A stretch of DNA of 64,000 nt from Gentiana macrophylla (lineage: Eukaryota; Streptophyta; Magnoliopsida; Gentianales; Gentianaceae), in assembly GCA_026214975.1 (NCBI GenBank), contig CM047817.1, positions 62,218,407 to 62,282,406 of the forward strand, given 5' to 3'. The position numbers and the translations under genes are program-made. The notes beneath the pieces are model-generated. The model was not told the origin of the DNA. It did not search any database and saw nothing but the letters and a program-made list of their open reading frames with translations. This document shows positions 48,461 to 60,505 of the stretch, in pieces; the first letter of the stretch is position 1, and each line of letters starts with the position of its first letter.

Positions 48461-48860
48461 ATGGAAAATTTAGCTCGAAAGGCTTGGATCTATGAAGAAA
48501 TTTTGGAATTCATGGAGAAAGTCACAGAGGCTGTGCTCCATGCCGTGCCCATCGGCGAGGAATTGACGCTTATGGCACGTGATCCTTTTCTATTCTTTTT
48601 TTTCTTTCTTTTTTAGGCTTTAACTAATTTTTCGTTTTTTTTACTATATGGTGTGTTTCTCAAGTTTATCATTTACATTGGAATAACTCTTATTGTTGTT
48701 GTTTTTCGGGGTAGCAATTCATCAGGTGTTTTTATATTAATTCTAATTATATATTCTAATCGTTTTAATTCTCAATTTCAGGTAAGATTGGTTTTCCAGG
48801 CTAGGAACCTCTGGTTTGTTTCCCTAAGAAACTTGATTTACTATCAATTAACATACATCC
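48461..48860 (+). pseudogene. 14-3-3-like N-terminal fragment, weak match
   Basis: From 48461 the frame reads MENLARKAWIYEEILEFMEK, resembling the 14-3-3 first helices (KLAEQAERYEEMVEFMEKV), followed about 15 residues later by GEELTLMARD, where the family has EELTVEERN. After an intron-like gap, 48799-48837 reads ARNLWFVSLRNLI, parallel to ERNLLSVAYKNVI. The later helices and the phosphoserine-binding groove residues are missing. The similarity is partial and could be chance; if real it is a decayed or captured first-exon piece. Confidence 0.38.
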
Positions 48861-49180
48861 TGGATGCAGTAGGTATGTTTTTGCCACATGTTTATGATGG
48901 AATATTTAAGAGTTGTTGATATTGCATCACATTCAATATGTGTTGCATTGGATAATGGTTGTATAGATTGTCTGCAGCATTCATTTAGTTTATGGGTTTG
49001 GATTTTAGTTTGTTGTATTTCTTTCTTCTTTGGTGATATAAGATTCACTTGTTTTGGTACCCTATTATAATTGATACTATATTGGTTATTCCACGCTGTG
49101 TTGTAGCATGGAAATCGATAATGAGAATTGCTATAGTTTTTAATAACGAATCTGTTGATGTGAATTGACTGTTTAAGGAG
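48861..49180. other. Unassigned stretch
   Basis: AT-rich, no domain or repeat recognised. Ends at the presumed target site ATTCA of the long-LTR element that follows. Confidence 0.35.
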
Positions 49181-49185
49181 ATTCA

Positions 49186-50701
49186 TGTTAGGTGTAATGC
49201 CCGAAAGACAATTTTGTAATTGTTTTATTTAATAAATGAAATGATATTATTATTCATATTTAGTATTCTCATATTCGCCGATGTGACAATAGTATTTACA
49301 CTACAGAAAACCCTAAAGTATTTCGTTTATGTAATCACTTAACTCAGTGTATGGGATATACACGGGAGGATTGAGTTAGTGAAGATGTACTTAAAATACA
49401 ATTAGCCCGTAGTGAAGTTAATCGAGAGTATCGGGTCTCTCCTTTAACGTGCTATTAATGCGCCCAGAACACAATAGGTGTGATTATCTTATCCGGACTT
49501 TCGGTTAAGAGAACCTAGTGGGGCATTTATATATGATAGATATATCATATAAAATTTGGACCGATTTGATTAAATTCACGATATAATTCCGTAATCGAAA
49601 GTCTTATCGAATCAATCGAAGATCATATTTATGGATATATCTTAATCTGAGGTGATCACGATAACTTTGCTTGGATCGATATGATGTTTGACTTGACGGT
49701 TAAGGATTACACCGAGTGCGTGATCTAAATTACCCCATCTTGGCTCATCTTTGGATTGAGTGAGTAGTCTGTGTTTATCACAAATACGGAATTCATTCCT
49801 TCCATTTATGGAAGTAGATAAACGATTCCACTTATTTGTTAATCCTAGAAAGCGATCGATCGTGCGCGAGTTCATATTACAGATTAGCTACCGGTGAGTT
49901 GTATGAATTAATTGATCACTTTAGGGGTTAATGGCAAATAAGGATAAGAGGTTACGAAAGGGTTAACATAAACTTCCGATTTAGAATGAGCGATCTATGG
50001 AGGATTAATCCATATGTAATGATTATATCAATGGACGCTTATTATCATTCTCGTGAGGAGATAAATATAATCTCATAATCGGAGGAGAGTGCGATCACGA
50101 GATTATGGTGGCATATTCACATGATTGATTTATCGAATATAATTATTACATTAAATAAGATAATTATTTATTTGATTTATCGGAGCAGCGATTATTAGTC
50201 CATGGTCCCGAAGTGCCTCCAATATATCATAGCTATTCTCGGACGTCGAATCCTAATAATATTAATTTAGTTCTTATTAGAATTTAATTAAAACGATATG
50301 TGAATTAATTGTTTAGTGGACTATTAAATTAGTTGGGCTAAATAATTAAATATGTGAAAAAGATATTTTTCATAATATTGGCCCAAGTGTGTGAAATGCG
50401 TGGATGACCTAATATATTAGGGAATGGGGCGCATCTTTTTGTTATTTAATTGTCAAGAAATTAGCTTTCTTGGATAATTATTTAACATGTGATTAAATTA
50501 TTTATTTGTTAAATAATTGATTAAGGAAAATGTTGGATTGATCCTTAAATATTCTAGATTGGTTCTAGATTATTCTAGAAGCATCTTTTATTTAATAGGA
50601 TTATTATAATTGATTTTATATTAATTATTAAATCCTTGGAGGACAAGGATTACTCTCCTATATAAAGAGAGTTCTCCCAAGCCTAAACAACACACAAATT
50701 T
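49186..50701 (+). repeat. 5' LTR, first part
   Basis: 1516 bp of the split LTR. With 60166-60490 the LTR totals 1841 bp. Similar in order to 28939-30672, including 'atatatgatag', 'caatggacgcttatt' and 'gttctcccaagcct'. Confidence 0.85.
50659..50666 (+). promoter_or_regulatory. TATA box of the split LTR
   Basis: TATATAAA in 'ctctcctatataaagagag'. The Copia element inserted about 35 bp downstream, separating this promoter from the rest of the LTR. Confidence 0.65.
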
Positions 50702-52516
50702 TGTTAGGAAATCACTAGATTAACGCAGCAGAATTTAAAATTTTGATTTCCTTTTCTAGATCGTTCTTCGTTTAATGCAATAAACACGTTAAGTAGTTTG
50801 ACGGTTATACCTTAGATGATCTACAAGATCGTCGCTTTGACCGCCAACGGAGAGTAGTTCAATGCGCAAGCCGTCCACGCGTCCGGCCTCTATCGCTAAT
50901 CCATCTGAACCCCTGCTTGGAATCCTCCTTGGATTGCTATCAGAAAAACTCCGGCTGCTAGACCGGACCTTTTCTTCCTTCACAAACTCACTATGAAGAG
51001 CTCTCTATTTTACACAAGAATTATGAACTCTTGCAATTGTGTTGTACAAAAGAGCTTGACACCCACTTCCTTTTTATAGAGGAGGTGGTGCCCCAAGTTG
51101 AGTAGAAGAGAAGAAAACCTTTTTCTAATAAAATAAGGAAAATCAACTAGATTGATTTATCTCTTTAATTATAATTTATTTTGTCAATATCATATATTGA
51201 TTATAATTATCTTATTACCATAAATCTATTTTTCAAAATCAATTAATATCATATATTAATATTATGGCAATCTTTATTAATTAAAGTGCACAATCCAAAT
51301 GTATCTTATACACACAAAAGTGGCGCCCCATTAGTCAACAAATTGACTTCCGGAATATTCTTTAATTAATCTAATTTGTATATAATTAATATCTTGTATT
51401 TTATTTATTCATAATAAATAAATACCACCATATTAATTTACCACTATAACCTTCATAGTCTGAGATAAACTTTCCTTATTTGGTTATCAACTATAACCGC
51501 ATTTTAATCCGACTCGATGTTCACAAGTGTGTGTGACCCGATAGGCTTCGAATATGTTGGCCGTGAGACACAAAGTGCAATTTACTAAAATGCCCTTCAT
51601 ACCTAACGATCACGGGATAGCGTCACAGCAACACACCGTGACCCCCATTATCGGAAGAGTCAAAAGCAATGACTACAACCTTTCATGTGAAGCGATTACC
51701 GTGTAACTTACAATCCTATCGCTATAATAATATCCATACGATCGTATCTCGAGTGTCAATACATTGGCGATCGTATCTTATAATCCGGACATCATGCTCT
51801 CTCGGAATAACACATTTACTCCCACTTTGCAAAGATTCTTGAGAGCTAGACATTCCTTATAAGAAGGCCATTTCGGATATTCAATCCCAATCATAGGATC
51901 ACGCGATTCCCGGACGACCAATCATGTATACTCCGCGTGCTTCAATATCATACCCAATCACTACCGCATGATCGCCCCATGTTTAGGAGAAATCTCAATA
52001 GTGTCAAAGCATGACAATCCACACCGTGATGCCATGAAGACTCGGTCAAAGGATAATTACACAACCGCCACATAGTGTGACACTTAATGTAAGTGGGTCG
52101 ATCTAACGTCGCATTCTCTAATACACGTCCACGCATCACGGTCAAGTGTCTACACTTCGATAGAGCGAGATCTATCCCTACCTTATAAAAGATAGAAGAC
52201 ATCTAATACGTGCTAGTCCGATTATACTATCAATGTCCCATTTGATAATATGTAAGACTAGAGACATTTAAGTACCAACCTTGTTATAGTGATTAGAGAT
52301 CTCATCAACCATAATCACTATCATGGTTTCTCTATCATGATTGATACTAGGGATGTTACTATATATATACAACAAATAATATGAAGACAAACAATATATA
52401 ATAACATAAGTGCTTTTATTAATCATAATAAAGTTATTACATGAACTAAATAGGCGTAAATGACCCGACCGGTCGGATCCGGTCCAACCCGATTGGGTTT
52501 AGGACACCTTTCAACA
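50702..52516 (-). repeat. 3' LTR of the 50702-60160 Copia element
   Basis: 1815 bp; minus strand TGTTGAAAGGTG to TGATTTCCTAACA. Nearly colinear with 58358-60160. Confidence 0.92.
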
Positions 52517-52531
52517 ATCTCCCACTTGGCC
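52517..52531 (-). other. Polypurine tract
   Basis: GGCCAAGTGGGAGAT on the minus strand, directly before the 3' LTR. Confidence 0.85.
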
Positions 52532-52680
52532 TAAAGCCAATCACCCATATGCCTAAGCCCGTGCAAGTGAACATGTTTCTCATGCTTAGCTTGAGACAAT
52601 GCCTTGGTTAACGGATCGGCTATGTTATCATCCGTGTGGACTTTCTCTATCTTTACATCTCCTCTATCAACTATCTCTAA

Positions 52681-55200
52681 TCAAGTGATAGCGCCGTAGC
52701 ACATGTTTGGACTTACGATGAGACCTTGGTTCCTTTGGTGAGATATCGCTCTATTATTATCACGATCTGAGGCCTTTGGACCTTCAATGGAGGAACCACA
52801 CCAAGTTCGATAATGAACTTCTTCATCCAAATCGCTTCCTTTGCCGCCTCCGAGGCTGCTATGTATTCGGCTTCCGTTGTAGAGTGCGGTAGTCTCTTGC
52901 TTGGAACTCTTCCAACTCAACTGCTCCGCCGTTAGCGTAAAAACAAATCCAGTTGTGACTTAAAGTCATCCTTGTCGAGTTTGAGGCGGCATCACGTGTA
53001 ACCTCGTAATACTAAATCATCATTCCCGAAAACCGGAACATATCCTGAGTGCGTCTCAAGTACTTAGGATATTCTTGACGACAATCCAATGACCATCACC
53101 GAGATTGGTGGGTACCTACTAGTCATACTAAGAGGGTGCGAGACATCGGTCTTGTGCATAACATGGCATACATGATAGACCCGATTGCGAAGCATAAGGG
53201 ACTTTACTCATTCGTGCCTTTTTCTCCTCCTCTGTCTTAGGACTCATTCCTTCGACGGGTAGACCCCATGTGACATGGGCGACAATCCTTTCTTGGGTGC
53301 TCCATGCTTTGAATCTCTTGACATCTTGTCTATGTAGGTGAATTCACGATGCACCAAGCAACCTCTTAGATCTATCTCTATAGATCTTTATTCCCGAATA
53401 TAATTTGCCTCACCCAAGTCCTTCATTGAGAAGTTCTTGGATAACCAAACTTTGACCGATTGTAACATAGGCACATCATTCCCTATGAAGCGATATGTCA
53501 TCCACATAAAGCACTAGGAACACAATGGCACTCCCACTAACCTTCTTGTAAACACAGGGCTCATCTTCGTTCTTGATGAAATCAAAGCTGTTTGATAATC
53601 TCATCAAGCGAAGATTCCAAATCGAAAGCTTGCTTTAATCCATAAATGGATCTTTGCGGTTTACACCATCATCTGGCGTCGTTGGTTGTGAAACCCTCGG
53701 TATGTCATATACACTTCCTCAGGCGGGTTCCCGTTAAGGAAAATTTGTTTTCACATCCATCTGCCGGTTTTGTAATCATGGTATGCTTTGCAATAGCGAG
53801 CAAAATTCTAATGGATTTTAACATGGCAACAGGCGAGAAGGTTTCATCATAGTCAACTCCTTGTCTTTGCTTATAACCTTTTGCCACCAACCTAGCCTTG
53901 TAGGTGGTCACGTTACCGTCCATGTCGGTCTTTCTCTTAAAGACCCATTTACACCCTATGGGAACTATTCCCTCAGGCGGATCAACTAAGTTCCAAACTT
54001 GGTTGTCCTTCATGGATTCCATTTCAGAATTCATGGCTTGGCCATTTCTCTTTGTCATGCCTTAATAGCACTTCCTCATAAGTTCTAGGGTCCTCATCTT
54101 CCATGAGATACACGCCAAATGTACCTTTCGGAGTTCACGGCGTTCCACTGGTGGATCTTTGAGGTGCTATTGTGTCTACTGATAGAGGTGGCACCACATT
54201 TGTATGTGGTGTCTCCTCTACTTCCATCAACAATTTGTTATCCGTAAGTGGTTCTCGAATTTCTTCAAGATCAATCTTACTCCCATGACCTATCCGAGAA
54301 TAAACTCTTTCTCCAGTGGCGATCCACGGCAACAAACACCTTTTGTTCCTCGGGGTGGTAAAATTGGTACCCTTTGGTTTCCACTAGGATAACCCACAAG
54401 CAGACATTTGTCGAGATCTATGTTCGATTTGTCGAGGCATGGTTCGTTTCACATAAAGCTGGACATCCCCAGGTTTCATGTAACCTAGTGTTGGTTTCTT
54501 CCTTTATACACTTCATAGGAGTGGACTCAACCGTCTTTGATGGAACTCGGTTCGATGTATAGGATGCGGTTTCTAGAGCATACCCCAAAACGATTTTGGA
54601 AGAAGCTGCATAGCTCATCATGGAGCGTGCCATGTCTAACAAAGTACGATTCCTCCTCTCGAGATATGACATTCATTTGAGGCGTCCACTGGAGGGGTCC
54701 ATTCGGTAGAATCCCATTCTCCTTTAAATAACTTTGAAACTCTCCATCTAGGTATTCTCCACCTCGATCGGATCGAAGTGTTTTGATTTCTTTACCCGAG
54801 TTGTTTCTCCACTTCACTTCGAATTCTTTGAACTTTACGAAGGCTTGGACTTATACTTCATTAAGTATATATAACCATAGCGAGAATGGTCATCGGTGAA
54901 AGTGATAAAATAAAGTATCCTCATTTGGCTTGAATCGACATTGGGCCACACACATCGGTATGTATAAGCTCAAGCAATTCATTGGATCTTATCCTTTTGC
55001 CCTTAAAAGGTGACTTTGTCATCTTGCCAAGTAAACAAGCTTAGCATGTATCAAGCGATTCATAATCGAATTGATCCAACATTCCATCTTTATGGAGTTT
55101 GGAAATGCGATTCTTATTTATATGGCCAAGTCTACAATGCCATAAGTAGGATTCATTCAAGTCATTTGTTTTGGCTTTCTTGTTATTTATATTAAGTCGT
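52681..55200 (-). pseudogene. Copia integrase, reverse transcriptase and RNase H fragments
   Basis: From right to left: GAG-pre-integrase YLWHCRLGHINKNRISKLH near 55070-55150; LLELIHTDVC near 54960; integrase core LRSDRGGEYLDGEF (54527-54817); RRNRTLLDMARSMMSYA and ALETASYTSNRVPSK (54418-54672); reverse transcriptase WNLVDPPEGIVPIGCKWVF and YKARLVAKGYKQRQGVDYDE (53705-54058); then a frame change in MDVKTAFLNG, now CENKFSL; RNase H SWKSSKQETTAL and SIEGPK...DNNRAIS (52681-52920). No single frame spans a whole domain set, so it cannot encode active protein. Confidence 0.9.
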
Positions 55201-55599
55201 CAACATTCATATCTAATATGTAGAGACCATTGCTAAGTATGCGGTACCATAAAAGATTCCATCACGTGAAAAGAACAACATTTATTCTCAAATGTAAAAG
55301 AAAATCCATCAACATCTAATGCGAGAAATAGAAATAATGCTCTTCGTAAAGCGAGGAACAAAATAACAGATTATTGAGTTCTAGTACTAGCCCTACAGGC
55401 AATGAAAGAAAATAAACTCCTACGGCCAGGTAGCAGCGACACTTGCTCCATTTCCAGCGCGTAGGTCCACCTCTCCTTTCCTCGGATCTCTAGTTCTTCT
55501 TAGTGCTGCATATTCAGTACAAATATGAGAACCACAACCGATGCTCTAATACCCGGTGGTTAGACTTAGAAGAAGTAATGTTGATCTCAATCATAAATA

Positions 55600-56345
55600 T
55601 ACGAGCATCAGAATGCTTCTTCTTGGTACTCAAGAAACCCTTGCGATTTCTCCTCCAATGTCGGTCTCACCGAAATGGAAGCAAGCATCCTTGGATTTGT
55701 CTTTTGCTATCTTAGGCGTTGGCTTAGGTGCGACCTTAGCCTTCCTTCTTGGACTTTTTCAGGGCTTTTGCCTTGCCCTTGCTTGAAGTGACCGGCAACA
55801 CTTGCTTTCCCTTCCCCTACGGTGCCTCGGCGGTTTTCAACATGTTCAATAACTCCGCTAGGAGCAATCTATCTTGTTCATGTGATAGTTCATCACAAAG
55901 CTGCGAGAATGAGTCGGTAGAGATTGCAAAATCAAGTCAATACTCAACTCTCGTTCCAACTTATGGCCCGACTTCCCAAGCCTCTCTATGTACCCGATCA
56001 TTTTAAGCACGTGTGACCCCACAGCGATTCGGATGCCATCTTACATTAAGCAGGGGCCTTGAAACCTCGTACCTCTCGGTCGAGGCGAGAAGCGTAAAGT
56101 TCCTTCCAGGTGGACCATGATAGAGTAGGCGTCCATAGACTCATCTTTGTTTCTGCGATTCGGTGTCATAGAAGCAAGCATGATACATATAGCATCGATC
56201 TTGTCGAGCGATTGCTTGTTGTACTTCTCGACAACATCTGCGGCCGAACCCTCGGTGGGCTTTTCGGTAGGGCCTCGTCAAGACATAGCCAATCTTCTCC
56301 GTGCCTCAAAAGCGATTTTGAGGTTTCTTTCCCAATCGAGAAAAT
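55600..56345 (-). pseudogene. Copia gag fragment
   Basis: Minus strand near 56160-56345 reads NFLDWERNLKIAFEARRRL and later IMLASMTPNRRNKDESMDAY, the Copia gag signature. Near 55750-55870 comes LLAELLNMLKTAEAPKGKGK, and near 55630-55680 a knuckle-like CFHFGETDIGGE, where CFHCGxTGHW is expected, so one Cys and the GHW are lost. A stop follows EARRRLAMS. Confidence 0.78.
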
Positions 56346-57649
56346 TAGTTTACGTCAAGCTTGTTTTTCGATGATAAAGCGAAGAGTTCAATTTGTTTGA
56401 CATTTTCTACAACAATAAATAAAGATAGAATAAGTAAAAGCTCATGTATAAAAACCTAAATTTGCACTAAGAAATTTATAAGGTTTTACTCCCACTAGCC
56501 AACTATTCCTATTGGCTTTCAAGAATTTAATTAATTCTTTAGTGGTTGGGACCCTATCTAGTTGCCTTAATCCCGATGGTGGTCGATCAATCTCGGCAAT
56601 TTGAAAGGTAGGTACTCCTGCCGATCGCATCGCATGCGACTCCCGTGGGTGACTAGTCAACTCTTTGGCGTCTCACATCTCTATGTGATAGTCAACCCAC
56701 TTGTCTCTAAAAAGTCAGGCGGCCTGACGGTGGCCAATCACCGAAAGACTTTAGTCGAGTCATAACCCAATATTCATGAGATCTCGTGGCGATCATATCT
56801 CAATAATAACGATATACCCGTGGTAGGTCAACTCCGACGGTGGTCGATCAGTTGGATCCGAACAAAGGCTCTTCACCGTCATTATAATATTGGGAGACAA
56901 TTTAGGCTCGATTTTTGGCGTGGGAATAATTTTAAATTAATTCACTTAATTAATTTAGTTTAATTATGGTCTCATCTACTATGTGCATACTACTACGATA
57001 TCATATAAAGTAAAACATACACAACATTCATGCATAAAATAACCGGTATGATCATGGACTTTTCTGAGTGCGGTTTGAATACAAGCTGCATGAAACCGCG
57101 GGTCACAAACTAAGTATCTGCAACCGCCAATAGGATCTTTATTCTTTGTCGCCAATGGGTTCTTTATCTCTCCTTGGTCTTGAACTTCTTGCTCCATTCT
57201 TGTTACATAATAAATGATTACACCCGCCGCTTGCAGAGAGCTCGAGGAATGGGATAAATGCAAAAAGTAAACTAGGTCACGTTCTTCATAACGGCCTAGG
57301 ACAATTTTTCAAAAACCAACATAAAGAAAACATTCCCATCTATCCTTTGGTCGAGTCATGATCAATCGGAATCCATATAATCACATTATATCTACACATC
57401 TAATCCATACAATTTTATCTTATGAAAAAGATTAAATTCTAATTTTAACTATTACTACTCATGCGTCTTTATTTTATCACGTCAAATAATTAAATAACTT
57501 TTAATTAATTATATGACTTAATCGAAAATTAAAATTAACATTTAATTTTAAATCGATTTCAATTTTAATTAAATTTGAACTATTCAAAATATAAAATTAA
57601 AATTATAAAGTCTCCTATTTGTTTCCTTTCCAAAACTAAATTTAGCTTA
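56346..57649 (-). other. Gag N-terminal region and leader, noncoding as written
   Basis: Between the gag match and the hairpin repeats. Contains motifs such as 'ggtggtcgatcaatc' repeated near 56577 and 56841. No domain recognised with confidence. Confidence 0.4.
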
Positions 57650-58015
57650 GGCACAGCCACTTTCCAAAATCAAAATTTTGGAAGTAACAAACTAAGCCTT
57701 TACAAATCAAATATTTGAAAGGGCTGAGCCTATTCCAAATCAAATATTTGGAAAAGCCAAATTATTTTAGTCTAGGCACGCCACTTTCCAAAATCAAAAT
57801 TTTGGAAGTGGCCTGAAACTGAGCCTTTCAAATCAAATATTTGGAAAGGGTCAGAGCCTATTCCAAATCAAATATTTGGAAAGGCCAAATAGTTTTAGTT
57901 TAGGCACAGCCACTTTCCAAAATCAAAATTTTGGAAGTGGCCTGAAACTAAACCTATTCCAAATCAAATATTTGGAAAGGACCTGAGCTATATTCCAAAT
58001 CAAATATTTGGAAAG
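57650..58015 (-). repeat. Tandem hairpin repeats in the retrotransposon leader
   Basis: About three units of 124-129 bp. Each unit has one palindrome TTCCAAAATCAAAATTTTGG and one or two of TTCCAAATCAAATATTTGG, in alternating order and joined by 'ggcacagccac' or 'gcctgaaac'. On the element's strand these lie between primer site and gag, where packaging and dimerisation signals of retroelement RNA usually sit. Confidence 0.85.
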
Positions 58016-58341
58016 ACCAATATGCCATATGGTTTCCCAATGGTCCAAACTATTTGAACCATTGGTTGGCCACATGACACAACTAAACAAACGAGATATC
58101 TATGCACAATAAATATCACAAAACTAAAAGGTCGATCTCCCCATTGGAAGGCGACGATCGACCAGACAGCACCACAGGGCCACCGCCCGCCGCCCGCCGC
58201 CGCCGTATAGGGGAGGCGCCCGCGATCGGCCGACCCCAAAAACCTAATTTTTTTTTTGTTTTAACGTTTCGTGATTTAAATCTTGCATCTATCGATTAAA
58301 TACTACGCATTTAAATTATGCTTATTGCTTAAGCTCGAAGT

Positions 58342-58356
58342 CTGGCTCTGCTACCA
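58342..58356 (-). other. Primer binding site
   Basis: TGGTAGCAGAGCCAG on the minus strand, one base from the LTR: initiator-Met tRNA complement with one change. Confidence 0.88.
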
Positions 58357-58357
58357 C

Positions 58358-60160
58358 TGTTAGGAAATCACTAGATTAACGCAGCGGAATTTAAAATTTT
58401 GATTTCCTTTTCTAGATCGTTCTTCGTTTAATGCAATAAACACGTTAAGTAGTTTGTGGTTATACCTTAGATGATCTACAAGATCGTCGCTTTGACCGCC
58501 AGCGGAGTAGTTCAATCGCAAAGCCGTCCACGCGTCCGGCCTCTATCGCTAATCCACACGAACCCCTGGCCGGAATCCTCGTGGATTGCTATCGGAAAAA
58601 CTCCGGCTCTTGGACCGGACCTTTTCTTCCCTCACAAACTCACTATCGAGAGCTCTCTATTTTACACAAGAATTATGAACTCTTGCAATTGTGTTGTACA
58701 AAGAGCTTGACACCCACTTCCTTTTTATAGAGGAGGTGGCGCCCCAAGTTGAGTAGAAGAGAAGAAAACCTTTTTCTAATAAAATAAGGAAAATCAACTA
58801 GATTGATTTATCTCTTTAATTATAATTTATTTTGTCAATATCATATATTGATTATAATTATCTTATTACCATAAATCTATTTTCAAAATCAATTAATATC
58901 ATATATTAATATTATGGCAATCTTTATTAATTAAAGTGCACAATCCAAGTGTATCTTATACACACAAAAGTGGCGCCCGTTAGTCAACAAATTGACTTCC
59001 GAATATTCTTTAATTAATCTAATTTGTATATAATTAATATCTTGTATTTTATTTATTCATAATAAATAAATACCACCATATTAATTTACCACTATAACCT
59101 TCATAGTCTAGAGATAAACTTTCCTTATTTGGTTATCAACTATAACCGCATTTTAATCCGACTCGATGTTCATATGTGTGTGACCCGATAGGCTTCGAAT
59201 ATGTTGGCCGTAGACACAAAGTGCAATTTACTAAAATGCCCTTCATACCTAACGATCACGGGATAGCGTCTAGCAACACACGTGACTCCCAATTATCGGA
59301 AGAGTCAAAAGCAATGACTACTACCTTTCATGTGAAAGCGATTACCGTGTAACTTACAATCATATCGCTATAATAATATCCATACGATCGTATCTCGAGT
59401 GTCAATACATTGGCGATCGTATCTTATAATCCGGACATCATGCTCTCTCGGAATAACACATTTACTCCCACTTTGCAAAGATTCTCGAGAGCTAGACATT
59501 CCTTATAAGAAGGCCATTTCGGATATTCAATCCCAATCATAGGATCGCGATTCCCGGACGACCAATCATGTATACTCCGCGTGCTTCAATATCATACCCA
59601 ATCACTACCGCATGATCGCCCGTGGTTAGGAGAAATCTCAATAGTGTCAAAGCATGACAATCCACACCGTGATGCCATGAAGACTCGGTCAAAAGGATAA
59701 TTACACAACCGCCACATAGTGTGACACTTAATGTAAGTGGGTCGATCCTAACGTCGCATTCTCTAATACACGTCCACGCATGCGGTCCAAGTGTCTACTA
59801 CACTTCGATAGACGAGATCTATCCTACCTTCTAAAAGATAGAAGACATCCAATACGTGCTAGTCGATTATACTATCAATGTCCCGTTTGATAATATGTAA
59901 GACTAGAGATATTTAAGTACCAACCTTGTTATAGTGATTAGAGATCTCATCAACCATAATCACTATCATGGTTTCTATCAATTGATACTAGGGGCGTTAC
60001 TATATATATACAACAAATAATATGAAGACAAACAATATATAATAACATAAGTGCTTTTATTAATCATAATAAAGTTATTACATGAACTAAATAGACTGTA
60101 AATGACCCGACCCGGTCGGATCCGGTCCAACCCGATTGGGTTTAGGCCACCTTTCCAACA
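58358..60160 (-). repeat. 5' LTR of the 50702-60160 Copia element
   Basis: 1803 bp, partner of 50702-52516. Differences are mainly 1-5 base indels, for example near 58497-58512 and 59275-59285. Confidence 0.92.
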
Positions 60161-60165
60161 AATTT

Positions 60166-60490
60166 CGACTTTCATCTCTTAGAGAGAAAAGGTAAATTTA
60201 CGACCAAGAGAGTAAGAGGAAAATCTTGCAGGTTTTCCGGGTAGCATATCGGAGGGATTCGAGACAAGGATTTCCTTCCACCGGGAGTTGCTCGGATCAC
60301 ACGTGCGGAAGATCGTGGTGCTCTTCACACCAACTTTTGTTCTTCCTATTGCGGTTCTTCTACTTGGATTTTGAGATCCAAGAGGAATATTCTACAACCC
60401 TCTTGTAGATGTAGATCTTGTTATTTTATTACGTGTAATTTATAGATCTAGATCCTTATATCGCTTCCGTTGCGGATGGTATTATTAACA
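60166..60490 (+). repeat. 5' LTR of the long-LTR element, second part
   Basis: 325 bp completing the LTR begun at 49186. Ends GGTATTATTAACA, one base before the primer site. Confidence 0.85.
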
Positions 60491-60491
60491 G

Positions 60492-60505
60492 TGGTATCAG
60501 AGACC
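60492..60505 (+). other. Primer binding site
   Basis: TGGTATCAGAGACC, the initiator-Met tRNA complement, one base after the LTR. Confidence 0.9.

Larger units (their letters stand above)
50702..60160 (-). mobile_element. Decayed long-LTR Ty1/Copia retrotransposon
   Basis: LTRs 50702-52516 (1815 bp) and 58358-60160 (1803 bp) with perfect target duplication AATTT (50697-50701 and 60161-60165). Minus strand order: primer site, leader with hairpin repeats, gag, protease, integrase, reverse transcriptase, RNase H, polypurine tract. LTRs are very similar with small indels. The 1.8-kb LTRs and the tract AAGTGGGAGAT suggest the Angela group (inference). Coding frames are riddled with 1-2 base shifts. 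Confidence 0.94.
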
